In this document: positions 35,149 through 44,071 of the stretch, one piece after another
How positions within the stretch are numbered: the stretch's first letter is position 1
How the letters are laid out: the number at the start of each line of letters is the position of its first letter
Assembly (NCBI RefSeq): GCF_003268475.1
Contig: NZ_MCIF01000002.1
Location: 5,811,088-5,875,087 of the forward strand
Direction: 5' to 3'
From: Thermogemmatispora tikiterensis
GTDB taxonomy: Bacteria > Chloroflexota > Ktedonobacteria > Ktedonobacterales > Ktedonobacteraceae
Length of the DNA stretch: 64,000 nt
Position numbers and translations under genes: made by a program
Notes under the pieces: model-generated
Database searches by the model: none
Told to the model about the DNA's origin: nothing
Seen by the model: only the letters and a program-made list of their open reading frames with translations

Positions 35149-35964
35149 ATGCAGATGGAAGAACTCGCTCGCCTGAGCGCGGCGGAGGCGCGCCAGCTGA
35201 TCCGCGCGGGCCGCTGGCGCCGTCCAACAACCGGGCTGGCCCTGGGCTATGTGCAGGCCAATCTGGTAATTCTGCCCGCCGACTGGGCTGAGGAGTTTGC
35301 TGAATTCTGTCGGCGCAATCCCCAGGCTCTTCCTCTGCTGGAAATGACGGCCCCCGGCGACCCTGAGCCGCGCCGCCTGGCGCCCGGGGCCGATCTGCGC
35401 ACTGACCTGCCGCGCTACCGTGTCTATCGTGAAGGCCGGCTGGTCGAAGAGCGGGAGGACCTCCTCCCGCTCTGGCGTCCCGATCTGGTGGCCTTCCTGC
35501 TTGGCTGCTCCTTCTCGGCGGAACGCGCCTTGCTGGAGGCCGGGGTCCGTCTGCGTCATCTGGAGGAAGGGCGCAACGTGGCCATGTATCGCACGAGCCG
35601 GCCTTGTCAGGCCACGGCCCGCTTGCATGGGCCGCTGGTGGTGAGCATGCGCCCAATCAAAGGCGATCAGGTGGCGCGAGCCAGCGAGGTGACAGCGCGC
35701 TATCCGCTGGCGCATGGGGCGCCAGTGCACTGCGGCGAGCCGACGGCTCTGGGCATTGTCGATCTGTCCCGGCCCGACTGGGGCGATCCGATCGTGGTGG
35801 CCCCCGACGAGGTGCCGGTCTTTTGGGCCTGTGGCGTCACACCGCAGGCGGTGATCATGGAGAGTCAGCCGCCGCTTGCTATCACTCATGCCCCAGGGTA
35901 TATGTTTATTACCGATTGGCGCGACCAGGAGATCGACCAGCGCACAAGCGCGGGCGCGCTCTGA
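35149..35964 (+). CDS. DUF1445 family putative hydro-lyase / D-glutamate cyclase-like
   Basis: A 271-residue member of the DUF1445 (YcsI) family. Visible conserved features are RRPTTGLALGYVQANLVILP at the N-terminus, FLLGCSFSAERAL, NVAMYRT and the C-terminal FWACGVTPQAVI with ITHAPGYMFITD. A vertebrate relative acts as D-glutamate cyclase, making 5-oxo-D-proline; bacterial members are annotated as hydro-lyases. AAAGGAGGT precedes the ATG by about 13 bases. Its position between a carboxylate transporter and an oxoprolinase-like pair supports a lactam or amino-acid role, but the substrate is not proven. Confidence 0.88.
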   Translation: MQMEELARLSAAEARQLIRAGRWRRPTTGLALGYVQANLVILPADWAEEFAEFCRRNPQALPLLEMTAPGDPEPRRLAPGADLRTDLPRYRVYREGRLVEEREDLLPLWRPDLVAFLLGCSFSAERALLEAGVRLRHLEEGRNVAMYRTSRPCQATARLHGPLVVSMRPIKGDQVARASEVTARYPLAHGAPVHCGEPTALGIVDLSRPDWGDPIVVAPDEVPVFWACGVTPQAVIMESQPPLAITHAPGYMFITDWRDQEIDQRTSAGAL

Positions 35965-36063
35965 GTGTCTGCGATGAGGCCGGGCAGCTGTCATCAGCGC
36001 TGCACTGGCCAGGCCAGCCTGCTTGTCGTAGGAGAGGAGAGAGGACTGTCGAGGAGTACAGGA

Positions 36064-38166
36064 ATGACTGCGATTCTTGCCGGAGTTGATACAGGAGGCA
36101 CGTTTACCGATCTGGTGCTCTTTCAGGAGGGGAAGCTGCGCGTTCATAAGGTCTTCTCGACCCCGCATGATCCGTCGCAGGCCATTCTGGAGGGCCTCCA
36201 GGAGCTGGGAGCGTTGCCGCGCCTGCGCACGCTGGTGCATGGCTCGACGGTGGCCACCAATGCTGTGCTGGAGGGCAAAGGAGCCCGCACCGGTCTGATT
36301 ACCACGGCGGGCTTCCGCGACGTGCTGGAGATCGGGCGGCAGACGCGGCCCAGCCTCTACAATCTGCGCGTGCAGAAGGTGCCGCCGCTGGTGCCGCGGG
36401 CGCGGCGGGTTGAGGTTGTCGAGCGGCTCGATGAGCGCGGTGAGGTGCTCATTCCCCTGGATGAGGGATCACTCGAAGAGGCCCTGGCCACCCTGGAGCG
36501 CGAAGAAGTGGAGGCGGTGGCCGTGGTGCTGCTCTTTAGCTTCGCCAATCCAGCCCATGAGCGGCGTGTAGCCGAGGCGGCCCGTCAGCGGGGCTGGTAC
36601 GTCTCGGCCTCGGCGGAGGTCCTGCCGGAATTTCGCGAGTACGAGCGCACCAGTACGCTCGTGCTCAATGCCTATGTGGGGCCGCTGATCGATCGCTATC
36701 TAGGCCAACTGGAGCAGGCGCTGCCAGCGGGCACGGGCCTGCGCATCATGCAATCAAACGGCGGCTCGATTTCGAGCGCGATGGCGCGACGTGAGGCGGC
36801 GCGGACGCTGCTCTCCGGTCCGGCGGCGGGCGTCGTGGGGGCGCGCTTTGTAGCCCGCGCTTCCGGTATTGAGCGTCTGATCGCCCTCGATATCGGGGGA
36901 ACGTCGACCGATGTCTCGCTGGTCGATGGGGCGATTACGGAGACGACCGATGGGCGCATTGGGGGCCATCCGACGAAGCTGCCGATGATTGACATCCATA
37001 CGGTAGGTGCTGGTGGGGGGAGCCTGGCCTGGTTCGATCTGGGCGGTGCCCTGCGCGTGGGACCGCGCTCGGCGGGGGCTGTGCCTGGACCAGCAGCCTA
37101 CGGACGCGGCGGCACGGAGGCGACGGTGACCGATGCTCACGTGGTACTTGGGCGTCTACTGCCCGAGGCTTTTCTCGGCGGCAGCCGGCGACTCGATATA
37201 GCCCTGGCGCGTCAGGCCGTGGGGCGGATTGCTGAGCGCCTGGGCACGTCGCTGGAGGAGGCGGCCCTCGGCATTGTGCGTATCGCCAACGCCAATATGG
37301 AGGCAGCCATTCGTCTGATCTCGGTTGAGCGTGGGCTTGATCCGCGTCACTTTACGCTGGTGGCTTTTGGCGGGGCTGGTCCTTTGCATGCCTGTGAGCT
37401 GGCGGCGTCCCTCTCGATCCCGCGCGTGCTCATCCCGGCAGCCCCGGGGGTGCTCTCGGCCCTTGGTATGCTGGTGGCTGATGTTCTCAAGGACTATGTG
37501 CGTACGCTGATGCTGCCGATCGATCAGGAGCAAGCCCAGGCGGCGATCGAGGGGGCGCTCGCTGCTCTGGAAGAGCAGGGGCGGGCCGATCTGCTGGCCG
37601 AGGGCTTCGCGGCTGAGCAGATCCAGATCGAGCGCTATCTCGATCTACGCTATGTTGGCCAATCCTACGAGCTGACCATTCCCTACGGGGGCGACTGTGC
37701 TCGTGCGGCTCAGCAGTTCCATCTGGCCCATGAGCGTCGCTTTGGCTACAGCGATCCCAACGAGCCGGTGCAGGTGGTCAACGTCCGTCTCAAGGCGCGC
37801 GGCCTGGTTGAGCCGCCGGTGTTGGAGCGCCAGCCGCTGCAGCCAGAGGCGGTGGTTCAGCCGCTGGAGCGGCGTCAAGTCATTTTCGCCGGCGAGGCCG
37901 GGCCGCTGGCGCACGAGGCGGCTATCTATGAGCGGAGCGCGCTGGTGCCGGGGGTGCAGTTCGTCGGTCCAGCCATTGTCACCCAATACGACACGACGAC
38001 CGTGGTGCCGCCAGGCTGGCGGGCGCGCGTCGATGCCGTTGGCAATCTCTTAATTGAGCTGGCCAGCGATGGCCCGACGGACGCGCAGCAGCTTCAGCAG
38101 CAGCGCCGTCAGCCCGCGCAGGCGGCTCAGGCCCAGCTTGCTGAGGAGGGGTCGCACGTATGGTAG
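36064..38166 (+). CDS. hyuA: Hydantoinase/oxoprolinase subunit A
   Basis: A 700-residue ATP-dependent amidohydrolase subunit of the HyuA/OplA family. The N-terminal hydantoinase domain begins GVDTGGTFTDLVLF, the phosphate-binding motif of the actin-like ATPase fold. The central domain holds IALDIGGTSTDVSLV and VGAGGGSLAWFD; the C-terminal part holds AFGGAGPLHACELA. It would hydrolyse a five-membered lactam ring (5-oxoproline, hydantoin or similar) with ATP, together with subunit B. GAGGAG 7 bases before the ATG at 36064 fixes the start; a longer frame from 35965 lacks a ribosome site. The stop overlaps the hyuB start by 7 bases. Confidence 0.93.
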   Translation: MTAILAGVDTGGTFTDLVLFQEGKLRVHKVFSTPHDPSQAILEGLQELGALPRLRTLVHGSTVATNAVLEGKGARTGLITTAGFRDVLEIGRQTRPSLYNLRVQKVPPLVPRARRVEVVERLDERGEVLIPLDEGSLEEALATLEREEVEAVAVVLLFSFANPAHERRVAEAARQRGWYVSASAEVLPEFREYERTSTLVLNAYVGPLIDRYLGQLEQALPAGTGLRIMQSNGGSISSAMARREAARTLLSGPAAGVVGARFVARASGIERLIALDIGGTSTDVSLVDGAITETTDGRIGGHPTKLPMIDIHTVGAGGGSLAWFDLGGALRVGPRSAGAVPGPAAYGRGGTEATVTDAHVVLGRLLPEAFLGGSRRLDIALARQAVGRIAERLGTSLEEAALGIVRIANANMEAAIRLISVERGLDPRHFTLVAFGGAGPLHACELAASLSIPRVLIPAAPGVLSALGMLVADVLKDYVRTLMLPIDQEQAQAAIEGALAALEEQGRADLLAEGFAAEQIQIERYLDLRYVGQSYELTIPYGGDCARAAQQFHLAHERRFGYSDPNEPVQVVNVRLKARGLVEPPVLERQPLQPEAVVQPLERRQVIFAGEAGPLAHEAAIYERSALVPGVQFVGPAIVTQYDTTTVVPPGWRARVDAVGNLLIELASDGPTDAQQLQQQRRQPAQAAQAQLAEEGSHVW

Positions 38167-39761
38167 ATGCCATCAGTCTGGAGATCTTTCGCAGCGCCTT
38201 GACGGCCATTGCCGAGGAGATGGGGGCCGTGCTGATGCGCAGCAGCTACTCGCCTAATATCAAGGAGCGGCGCGACTTCTCCTGCGCCCTCTTTGATGCC
38301 CGTGGGCGCCTGGTGGCCCAGGCGGCCCATATCCCAGTCCATCTTGGCTCGATGCCCGATTCGGTGGCCGAGGCCCTGGTGGCCTTCGACCATTTTGCGC
38401 CTGGCGATATCATCGCCCTCAACGATCCGTTTCTGGGGGGCACGCATCTGCCCGATATTACCTTGATTGCGCCGATCTTTGTGGAGGTTGAGGAAGAGCA
38501 GCGCCTGATCGGTTTTGCTGCCAATCGGGCTCACCATGCCGATGTCGGGGGGATGGCGCCGGGATCGATGCCGCTGGCGACCGAGATCTATCAGGAGGGG
38601 CTGATTATTCCGCCGCTCAAGCTCTGGGAGGCGGGCCAGCCCAATCGAGCTTTGCTGGCGCTGCTCTTGCGCAATGTGCGCACGCCGGATGAGCGCCGCG
38701 GCGACCTGGCGGCTCAGGTGGCGGCCAATCGGACGGCGGCGCGCCGCCTGCAGGAGCTGGTCGATCGCTGGGGCCTGGCAGCTCTGGAGGAGCATGTCGA
38801 GGCGCTCATCGACTATGCAGCGCGCATGGCGCGGGCCACCATTGCCGCCATTCCCGATGGCACCTATCGCTTTACCGACTATCTGGATGATGACGGTGTC
38901 ACGGGGGAGTGTATTCCGATTGCGGTGACGGTGACGGTGCGTGGCAGCGAGTTGACGGTGGACTTTACGGGGAGCGCGCCCCAGGTGCGCGGCAATGTCA
39001 ATACGGTGGCCTCGGTGGCGCGTTCGGCGACCTATTATGTGGTGCGCTGTTTGATGCCGGAAGATGCGCCGATGAATCACGGGACGTTTGCGCCGGTGAC
39101 GGTGATCGCGCCGCGGGGCTCGGTGGTGAATGCGCGTCCGCCGGCGGCGGTGGCGCAGGGCAATGTCGAGACGTCGCAGCGCCTGGTCGATGCCATCTTT
39201 GGGGCTTTAGCCCAGGCCCTGCCGGAGGTGGTGCCGGCGGCCAGCCAGGGAACGATGAACAATATTGCCGCTGGCGGCATCGATCCGCGGACGCAGCAGC
39301 CCTTTGCTTACTATGAGACAATGGGGGGTGGTATGGGGGCCCGCCCGGGCCTCGATGGGCTATCAGGGGTGCATACCCATATGAGCAATACCTTGAATAC
39401 GCCGGTGGAGGCCTTTGAGTACGCTTATCCGATGCGTGTGACGCGCTATGCTCTGCGCGATGGGTCGGGTGGCCTGGGGAAGGCGCGTGGGGGCGATGGG
39501 TTGCTGCGCGAGATTCGCTTTGAGGCGCCCGCAGAGGTGACGCTGTTGACCGAGCGGCGCCGCCTGCCGCCCTATGGCCTGCAGGGGGGTGAGCCGGGGC
39601 GCTGCGGAGAGAACTGGCTCTATCGCCGCGATGGCGAGGTGACCTTGCTGCCGGGCAAGGTGCATTTCCGCGCCGAGCCGGGCGATCGGCTGGTGATCGC
39701 CTCGCCCGGCGGTGGTGGCTGGGGCCAGGCGCCCGCGCCTGCTGCCGCTGAACGGACCTAG
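38160..39761 (+). CDS. hyuB: Hydantoinase/oxoprolinase subunit B
   Basis: A 533-residue HyuB family subunit. Conserved blocks are SPNIKERRDFSCALFD, HIPVHLGSMPDSV, NDPFLGGTHLPDIT, NRAHHADVGG and the late MGGGMGARPGLDG. It forms the hydrolase with HyuA. It is translationally coupled to hyuA through a 7-base overlap. It ends the MFS-DUF1445-hyuA-hyuB operon; the next gene on the strand is a regulator only about 60 bases on and could be cotranscribed. Confidence 0.93.
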   Translation: MVDAISLEIFRSALTAIAEEMGAVLMRSSYSPNIKERRDFSCALFDARGRLVAQAAHIPVHLGSMPDSVAEALVAFDHFAPGDIIALNDPFLGGTHLPDITLIAPIFVEVEEEQRLIGFAANRAHHADVGGMAPGSMPLATEIYQEGLIIPPLKLWEAGQPNRALLALLLRNVRTPDERRGDLAAQVAANRTAARRLQELVDRWGLAALEEHVEALIDYAARMARATIAAIPDGTYRFTDYLDDDGVTGECIPIAVTVTVRGSELTVDFTGSAPQVRGNVNTVASVARSATYYVVRCLMPEDAPMNHGTFAPVTVIAPRGSVVNARPPAAVAQGNVETSQRLVDAIFGALAQALPEVVPAASQGTMNNIAAGGIDPRTQQPFAYYETMGGGMGARPGLDGLSGVHTHMSNTLNTPVEAFEYAYPMRVTRYALRDGSGGLGKARGGDGLLREIRFEAPAEVTLLTERRRLPPYGLQGGEPGRCGENWLYRRDGEVTLLPGKVHFRAEPGDRLVIASPGGGGWGQAPAPAAAERT

Positions 39762-39823
39762 CGCGGGCGGGCCCGGGCTGGGCTGGACCAAGCCGGTCGT
39801 CATCTCCTGCAGGAGTGCCCACG

Positions 39824-41614
39824 ATGAAACCGAATCTGCGTCTGAGACATGAGCGCGAGATGCGCGGCTGGTCGCAGGCCAGGGTCGCCGAGGCCATCGG
39901 CTCGTCGGAGAAGAATGTCAGTCGCTGGGAGCGGGGCGTCTCCTCGCCGCAGCCCTATTATCGCGAGAAGCTCTGTCAGCTCTTCGGCAAGAGTGCCCGC
40001 GAGCTGGGCTTTGTGGAGGATGCCGAGGGGGCGCCTGTGGAGCGCGACGCTCTTCCTGGTCAGGGCCGCCATCAGGAGCGGGTGCTTGATCCGACTATGC
40101 CACCTCTGCCGAACGAGGGGCGTGGCCTGGTCGGGCGCGAGACCCTGCTTGGGGACTTGGCGGCCCAGCTCTGTTCTGGGCGCTCGCTGGCCCTCTGTGG
40201 GCTGCCCGGCGTGGGCAAGACGGCCCTGGCCGTGACGCTGGTGCACGATCCGCATGTGCTGGCGCGCTTCGAGGCCGGCGTGCTCTGGGCAGGGCTAGGG
40301 CCGCGCCCCAATGTGTTGGAGCATCTGCGCCGCTGGGAGCAGTTGCTGGGGGTGCCGGCGGCGGGAGAGCTATCGCTGGAGGCGCGGGCCCGCGCTTTGC
40401 GGGTGGCCATCGGGCAGCGCAGCTTTGTGCTGGTCATTGATGATGTTTGGGAGCTGGAGGCGGCCCTGGCCTTCAAGATCGGCGGGCCGCGCTCGGTCTT
40501 GATCGCCACGACGCGCTTTCCCCGCCTGGCGCTGGCTATCGCTGGCGAGGGGGCGCGCACGATCCACGAGCTAGAGGGGGCCGATGGTCTGGCCTTGCTG
40601 GCGCAGTGGGCGCCGGAGGTGGTGGCCCACGATCGGCGTGCCGCTTTGAGTCTGGTCGAGGAGGTCGGCGGGCTGCCGCTGGCTTTGACCTTGTTGGGAA
40701 AGTATTTGCAGTCCCAGGCTCATAGCGGGCAGCCGCGCCGTTTGCAAGCTGCTCTAGCGCGGCTGCGCAGCTCGCATCAGCGCCTGCATGTCAGTGAGAT
40801 GCGCAGCCCATTGGAGCAGCCACCGCATCTGGCCTGGGGGACACCGCTCTCGCTGCAATCGGCGATCGCGGTCAGTGATCAGCAGCTTGATGAGCAGGAG
40901 CGCGAGGTGCTGCGTGCCCTCTCGGTCTTTCCGCCGAAGCCCAATAGCTTTAGTGAGGAGGCAGCTCTGGCTGTGGCGCAGGCGCCGCCGGAGGCTCTCG
41001 ATGCCCTGGTCGATGCCGGCCTGCTGGAGAGCAGCGGCGCCGGGCGCTATTTGTTGCACCAGACGATTGCCGACTATGCCAGCGCCCATCTGCGCGATAC
41101 CCAGGCTGGCGAGCGTCTGGTGGCCTATGTGACGAGCCTGCTGGAGCGGCATGGAGGCGACGACGCAGCCCTGGAGTTGGAGAATCGCAATATTGTGGCC
41201 GGCCTGCAGTATGCCTTTGAGAATGGGCGCCATGCGCGCTTTATTCGAGGAGTGCTGGCTTTTGCACCTTTTCTACGCCGACGTGGCTTCTATGATCTGG
41301 CCCGTCTCTATCTGCAGCGTGCTTATCAGATCGCTATTTGGTCGAGCGATGCGGCAACGCAGGTACGTCTCTTGCTGGGCCTGGGTGAGGTGACACTACG
41401 TCAGGGCGATCTCAAGGCGGCGGGCGGCTATCTACGTGAGGCGCTGGTGCTGGCGCGCGAGGGTGGGCAGCGGCGTGAGTGGCGGCGCGCTCTACGTCTC
41501 TTGCGCTACCTGGCCTGGCGCCAGGGCGAGGTGGAGAGGGCCGCCGACTATGGGGGCGAGCTGGCGGCGTTGTGGGAGGAGAGTGGGGGGGCCGGAGCCA
41601 CGGGCGCTGATTGA
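39824..41614 (+). CDS. XRE-NB-ARC (STAND) regulator
   Basis: A 596-residue signal-transduction ATPase. An XRE helix-turn-helix occupies about residues 1-60 (WSQARVAEAIGSSEKNVSRWERG). The NB-ARC nucleotide switch follows from about 95: Walker A GLPGVGKTAL, Walker B FVLVIDDVW, and GLPLALTLLG. A winged region and a C-terminal helical, TPR-like sensor (LYLQRAYQIA, LLLGLGEVTLRQGDLKAAGGYLREAL) close the protein. AGGAG 8 bases before ATG 39824 decides the start. It may act as a ligand-triggered transcription switch; a defence role is possible but has no direct support here. Its last 67 bases overlap the convergent MFS gene. Confidence 0.88.
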   Translation: MKPNLRLRHEREMRGWSQARVAEAIGSSEKNVSRWERGVSSPQPYYREKLCQLFGKSARELGFVEDAEGAPVERDALPGQGRHQERVLDPTMPPLPNEGRGLVGRETLLGDLAAQLCSGRSLALCGLPGVGKTALAVTLVHDPHVLARFEAGVLWAGLGPRPNVLEHLRRWEQLLGVPAAGELSLEARARALRVAIGQRSFVLVIDDVWELEAALAFKIGGPRSVLIATTRFPRLALAIAGEGARTIHELEGADGLALLAQWAPEVVAHDRRAALSLVEEVGGLPLALTLLGKYLQSQAHSGQPRRLQAALARLRSSHQRLHVSEMRSPLEQPPHLAWGTPLSLQSAIAVSDQQLDEQEREVLRALSVFPPKPNSFSEEAALAVAQAPPEALDALVDAGLLESSGAGRYLLHQTIADYASAHLRDTQAGERLVAYVTSLLERHGGDDAALELENRNIVAGLQYAFENGRHARFIRGVLAFAPFLRRRGFYDLARLYLQRAYQIAIWSSDAATQVRLLLGLGEVTLRQGDLKAAGGYLREALVLAREGGQRREWRRALRLLRYLAWRQGEVERAADYGGELAALWEESGGAGATGAD

Positions 41615-42921
41615 GGACGCGGCAGGGTCTCGCGCATAAGCAGGGCGGCGAGGACGCCCGAGAGGAAGGTGAGCAGGGCAACCAGGCCGATGGCCCAGGG
41701 AATCGAGAGTAGATCGGCCAGTAGTCCGGCCAGGAGGCCCCCGACGGCATAGCCGCTGTCGCGCCAGAGACGGTAGACGCCGACCGCTGAGGCGCGCCAG
41801 TCGGGCGGGGTGACGTCGCTGACGGCGGCCAGGAGGGTCGGGTAGACGAGAGCGGTGCCACTGCCCAGGAGGATGGCCCCCAGGAGCCAGGGCCAGAAGC
41901 CGCGTGTGAGCAGCATCAGGGCCAGACCAATGGCCTGGACCCACATCCCCGCACTGATCATCCCCTTGCGTCCCAGGTGATCCGAGAAGGCTCCTGTCAG
42001 GAGCTGGCCCGCGCCCCAGACGGCGGGATAGGCGGCGACCAGCCAGCCGATGTGAGCGGCATCGAGGCCGGCGGCGGCGAAGTAGAGCGGGAAGAGGCCC
42101 CAGGAGAGGCCATCGTTGAGATTATTGACCAGGCCCGCCTGACTGATGGCCAGCAGGGTGCGATCGCGCCAGGAGACGTGTGCCACGATCTGCCAGAAGC
42201 TCAGTGCGGGCTGCGCCTGAGCCTGGCCCGGCTCTGTCTCCTCGGCGGCGCGTTGCTGCAGCTCCCTGGCCTCCTGGCGGGCGTGCCCCTGCGATTCGCG
42301 GGCGCCGAAGAGTGAGAGCAGCAGGCCGCAGAGGGCGAGCAGGGTGCCCAGCAGGAAGGGCTGGGGACGCAGGGCGTAGGTGGCGGCCAGGTAGCCAGCG
42401 GCCAGGGCGGCCCCGGAGACAGCCAGGTAGCCCGCTGCCTCGTTGAGGCCCATCGCCAGGCCGCGCCGCCGCGGTCCCACCAGGTCGATTTTCATGATGA
42501 CGGTGGTTGACCAGCACAGGCCCTGGTTGATGCCCAGCAGGACGTTGGCGAAGACGACCCAGCCCCAGTTAGGTGCGATGATGATGAGCGGCGGGACCAG
42601 CAGGCCGACGAGCCAGCCGGCGACGAGGATGCGCTTACGTCCGTAGCGGTCGCCCAGGTGGCCCGCCAGCAGGTTGGCCAGGGCCTTGACGAGGCCGAAG
42701 CTGATCAGAAAGGAGAGAATCGCCGTCTTGGAGGCCAGGCCAAAGTCGTGGGCGGCCAGCAGCGGCAGGATGGTGCGTTCGATGCCGACAAGCGAGCCGA
42801 CGAAGGCGTTGATGATGACGAGCAGGGTGAATTGCGGCCAGTTGGCGCGCAGGCCCAGCTGAGGCGCCTCTGATTGGAGATGCTGTCTCTGGCCGGCTGG
42901 GTGCTTAAAGCCTGACTGCAC
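41548..42921 (-). CDS. MFS transporter in sulfur-type operon
   Basis: A 457-residue twelve-helix facilitator. The loop 2-3 motif is LAGHLGDRYGRKR, the helix 4 region is LGINQGLCWSTTV, and the second half repeats the motif as GAFSDHLGRKG. A charged loop of about 50 residues separates the halves. It ends the operon ArsR-rhodanese, rhodanese-metallohydrolase, MFS; its start overlaps the preceding gene by 17 bases. It may export a sulfur species or toxic compound sensed by the ArsR protein; the substrate cannot be read from sequence. The 3' end overlaps the convergent NB-ARC gene. Confidence 0.9.
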   Translation of the reverse strand: MQSGFKHPAGQRQHLQSEAPQLGLRANWPQFTLLVIINAFVGSLVGIERTILPLLAAHDFGLASKTAILSFLISFGLVKALANLLAGHLGDRYGRKRILVAGWLVGLLVPPLIIIAPNWGWVVFANVLLGINQGLCWSTTVIMKIDLVGPRRRGLAMGLNEAAGYLAVSGAALAAGYLAATYALRPQPFLLGTLLALCGLLLSLFGARESQGHARQEARELQQRAAEETEPGQAQAQPALSFWQIVAHVSWRDRTLLAISQAGLVNNLNDGLSWGLFPLYFAAAGLDAAHIGWLVAAYPAVWGAGQLLTGAFSDHLGRKGMISAGMWVQAIGLALMLLTRGFWPWLLGAILLGSGTALVYPTLLAAVSDVTPPDWRASAVGVYRLWRDSGYAVGGLLAGLLADLLSIPWAIGLVALLTFLSGVLAALLMRETLPRPQSAPVAPAPPLSSHNAASSPP

Positions 42922-44071
42922 AGCGATTGGGTCCTCCTTCTAGTTCTTCGGGTGGGATGGCGGGCCAGTCTCCGCTTTCGTTAGCGGCGATGATCTCCTG
43001 ATAGTGGGCTGGTGGCGTGGGCAGGTTGCTGAGCATCTGGGTGCTGAAGACGGCGGGCGATGCCAGGAGTGGGACCAGCCAGGTGCGTACGGCGGCCAGG
43101 GTGGTCAGGACGGGCTGGCCGTCGAAGGGCAGCGGGCGTGCGCTGTGGGCGGCCAGTAAGATGGTGTTGTCGGGCAGCGTGAGCAGGTGCTGCAGGCTGG
43201 CGTAGAGCATCTCGGCGCGGCGGCGGGCCTCCTCGGTGTCGGCGTCGAGATCTGGGCGTCCCAGGCCCTCGGGAAAGAGGGTGTCGCCGCTGAAGAGCAG
43301 GGCTGGTGTCCCCGGGGGGCCGGGCAGCAGATAGCAGGTGCTCTCGGGCGTGTGGCCGGGCGTGCGCAGGGCCTGCAGGTGCAGGCGCCCGATGGCGAGC
43401 TGCTGGCCATCAGCGACGGGGATGAAGGGAAAGGCGACGCGCTGCTGAGCGGGCAGCAGCAGGCTGGCCCCGCAGCTCTCTGCCAGGGCGCGGGCCCGCG
43501 AGAGGTGATCGGCGTGGATGTGCGTTTCGAGGACAGCGGTGATCTGCCAGCCGCGCTGCCGGGCTTGTTGCTGGTAGACGGCGGGATCGAGGGCCGGGTC
43601 GAGGACGAGGGCGGCGGTGCCGTCGCTGATGAGGTAGGAGAGGCAGCCTTTGCCGGTACGCCGGATCTGGATGACGTGCCGCTGCTCTGGCGCTTGCGCT
43701 CTGCGGGCAGCTTCCGGCTGCCCGCAGACCCCAGGATCGGGCAGGACGGGGGCCGTGTTCCAGGCCAGGCTCCAGGCGCGCATGCCTCCCTCCAGGGAGT
43801 AGGCGGTGAAGCCGCGGGCGGTGAGGAGGGCGGCGGCGCGCTGGCTGACCTGGCCGGCCTCGCAGACGGTGACGACGGGCCGGTCCGCCGGTAGCTCTAG
43901 CTCTTCCAGTCCGCCTGTCTGGCCGGACTTGAGGGCCTCGTAGGCATCAAGGTGCTGGCTACCGGGGATCGACCAGGCAGCGTAGGCGGAGGCGGGTCGC
44001 ACATCAAGGATGGTCACGGGCAGGCCGCTCTCCAGCCAGGTGCGCAGGGTTTCGACGCTCACACTTGCCAT
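42905..44071 (-). CDS. Rhodanese-metallo-beta-lactamase fusion (persulfide dioxygenase-like)
   Basis: A 388-residue fusion. The N-terminal rhodanese (about 1-100) has a catalytic-loop cysteine in TVCEAGQ. The C-terminal metallo-hydrolase (about 145-360) shows THIHADH, TPGHTPES, FSGDTLF and a late AAHS, the ETHE1/persulfide dioxygenase arrangement that uses Fe(II). It would oxidise glutathione- or low-molecular-weight persulfide to sulfite and move sulfane sulfur. The order rhodanese-first is the reverse of CstB-like fusions. AAAGGAG before the ATG at 44071 fixes the start; a 43-residue Arg-rich extension upstream is rejected. It overlaps the upstream regulator by 13 bases and the MFS gene by 17, so translation is coupled. 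Confidence 0.9.
   Translation of the reverse strand: MASVSVETLRTWLESGLPVTILDVRPASAYAAWSIPGSQHLDAYEALKSGQTGGLEELELPADRPVVTVCEAGQVSQRAAALLTARGFTAYSLEGGMRAWSLAWNTAPVLPDPGVCGQPEAARRAQAPEQRHVIQIRRTGKGCLSYLISDGTAALVLDPALDPAVYQQQARQRGWQITAVLETHIHADHLSRARALAESCGASLLLPAQQRVAFPFIPVADGQQLAIGRLHLQALRTPGHTPESTCYLLPGPPGTPALLFSGDTLFPEGLGRPDLDADTEEARRRAEMLYASLQHLLTLPDNTILLAAHSARPLPFDGQPVLTTLAAVRTWLVPLLASPAVFSTQMLSNLPTPPAHYQEIIAANESGDWPAIPPEELEGGPNRCAVRL

Noticed and set aside
34978-36240. 420-codon minus-strand frame
   Set aside because: Antisense across the MFS, DUF1445 and hyuA genes; no recognisable domain.
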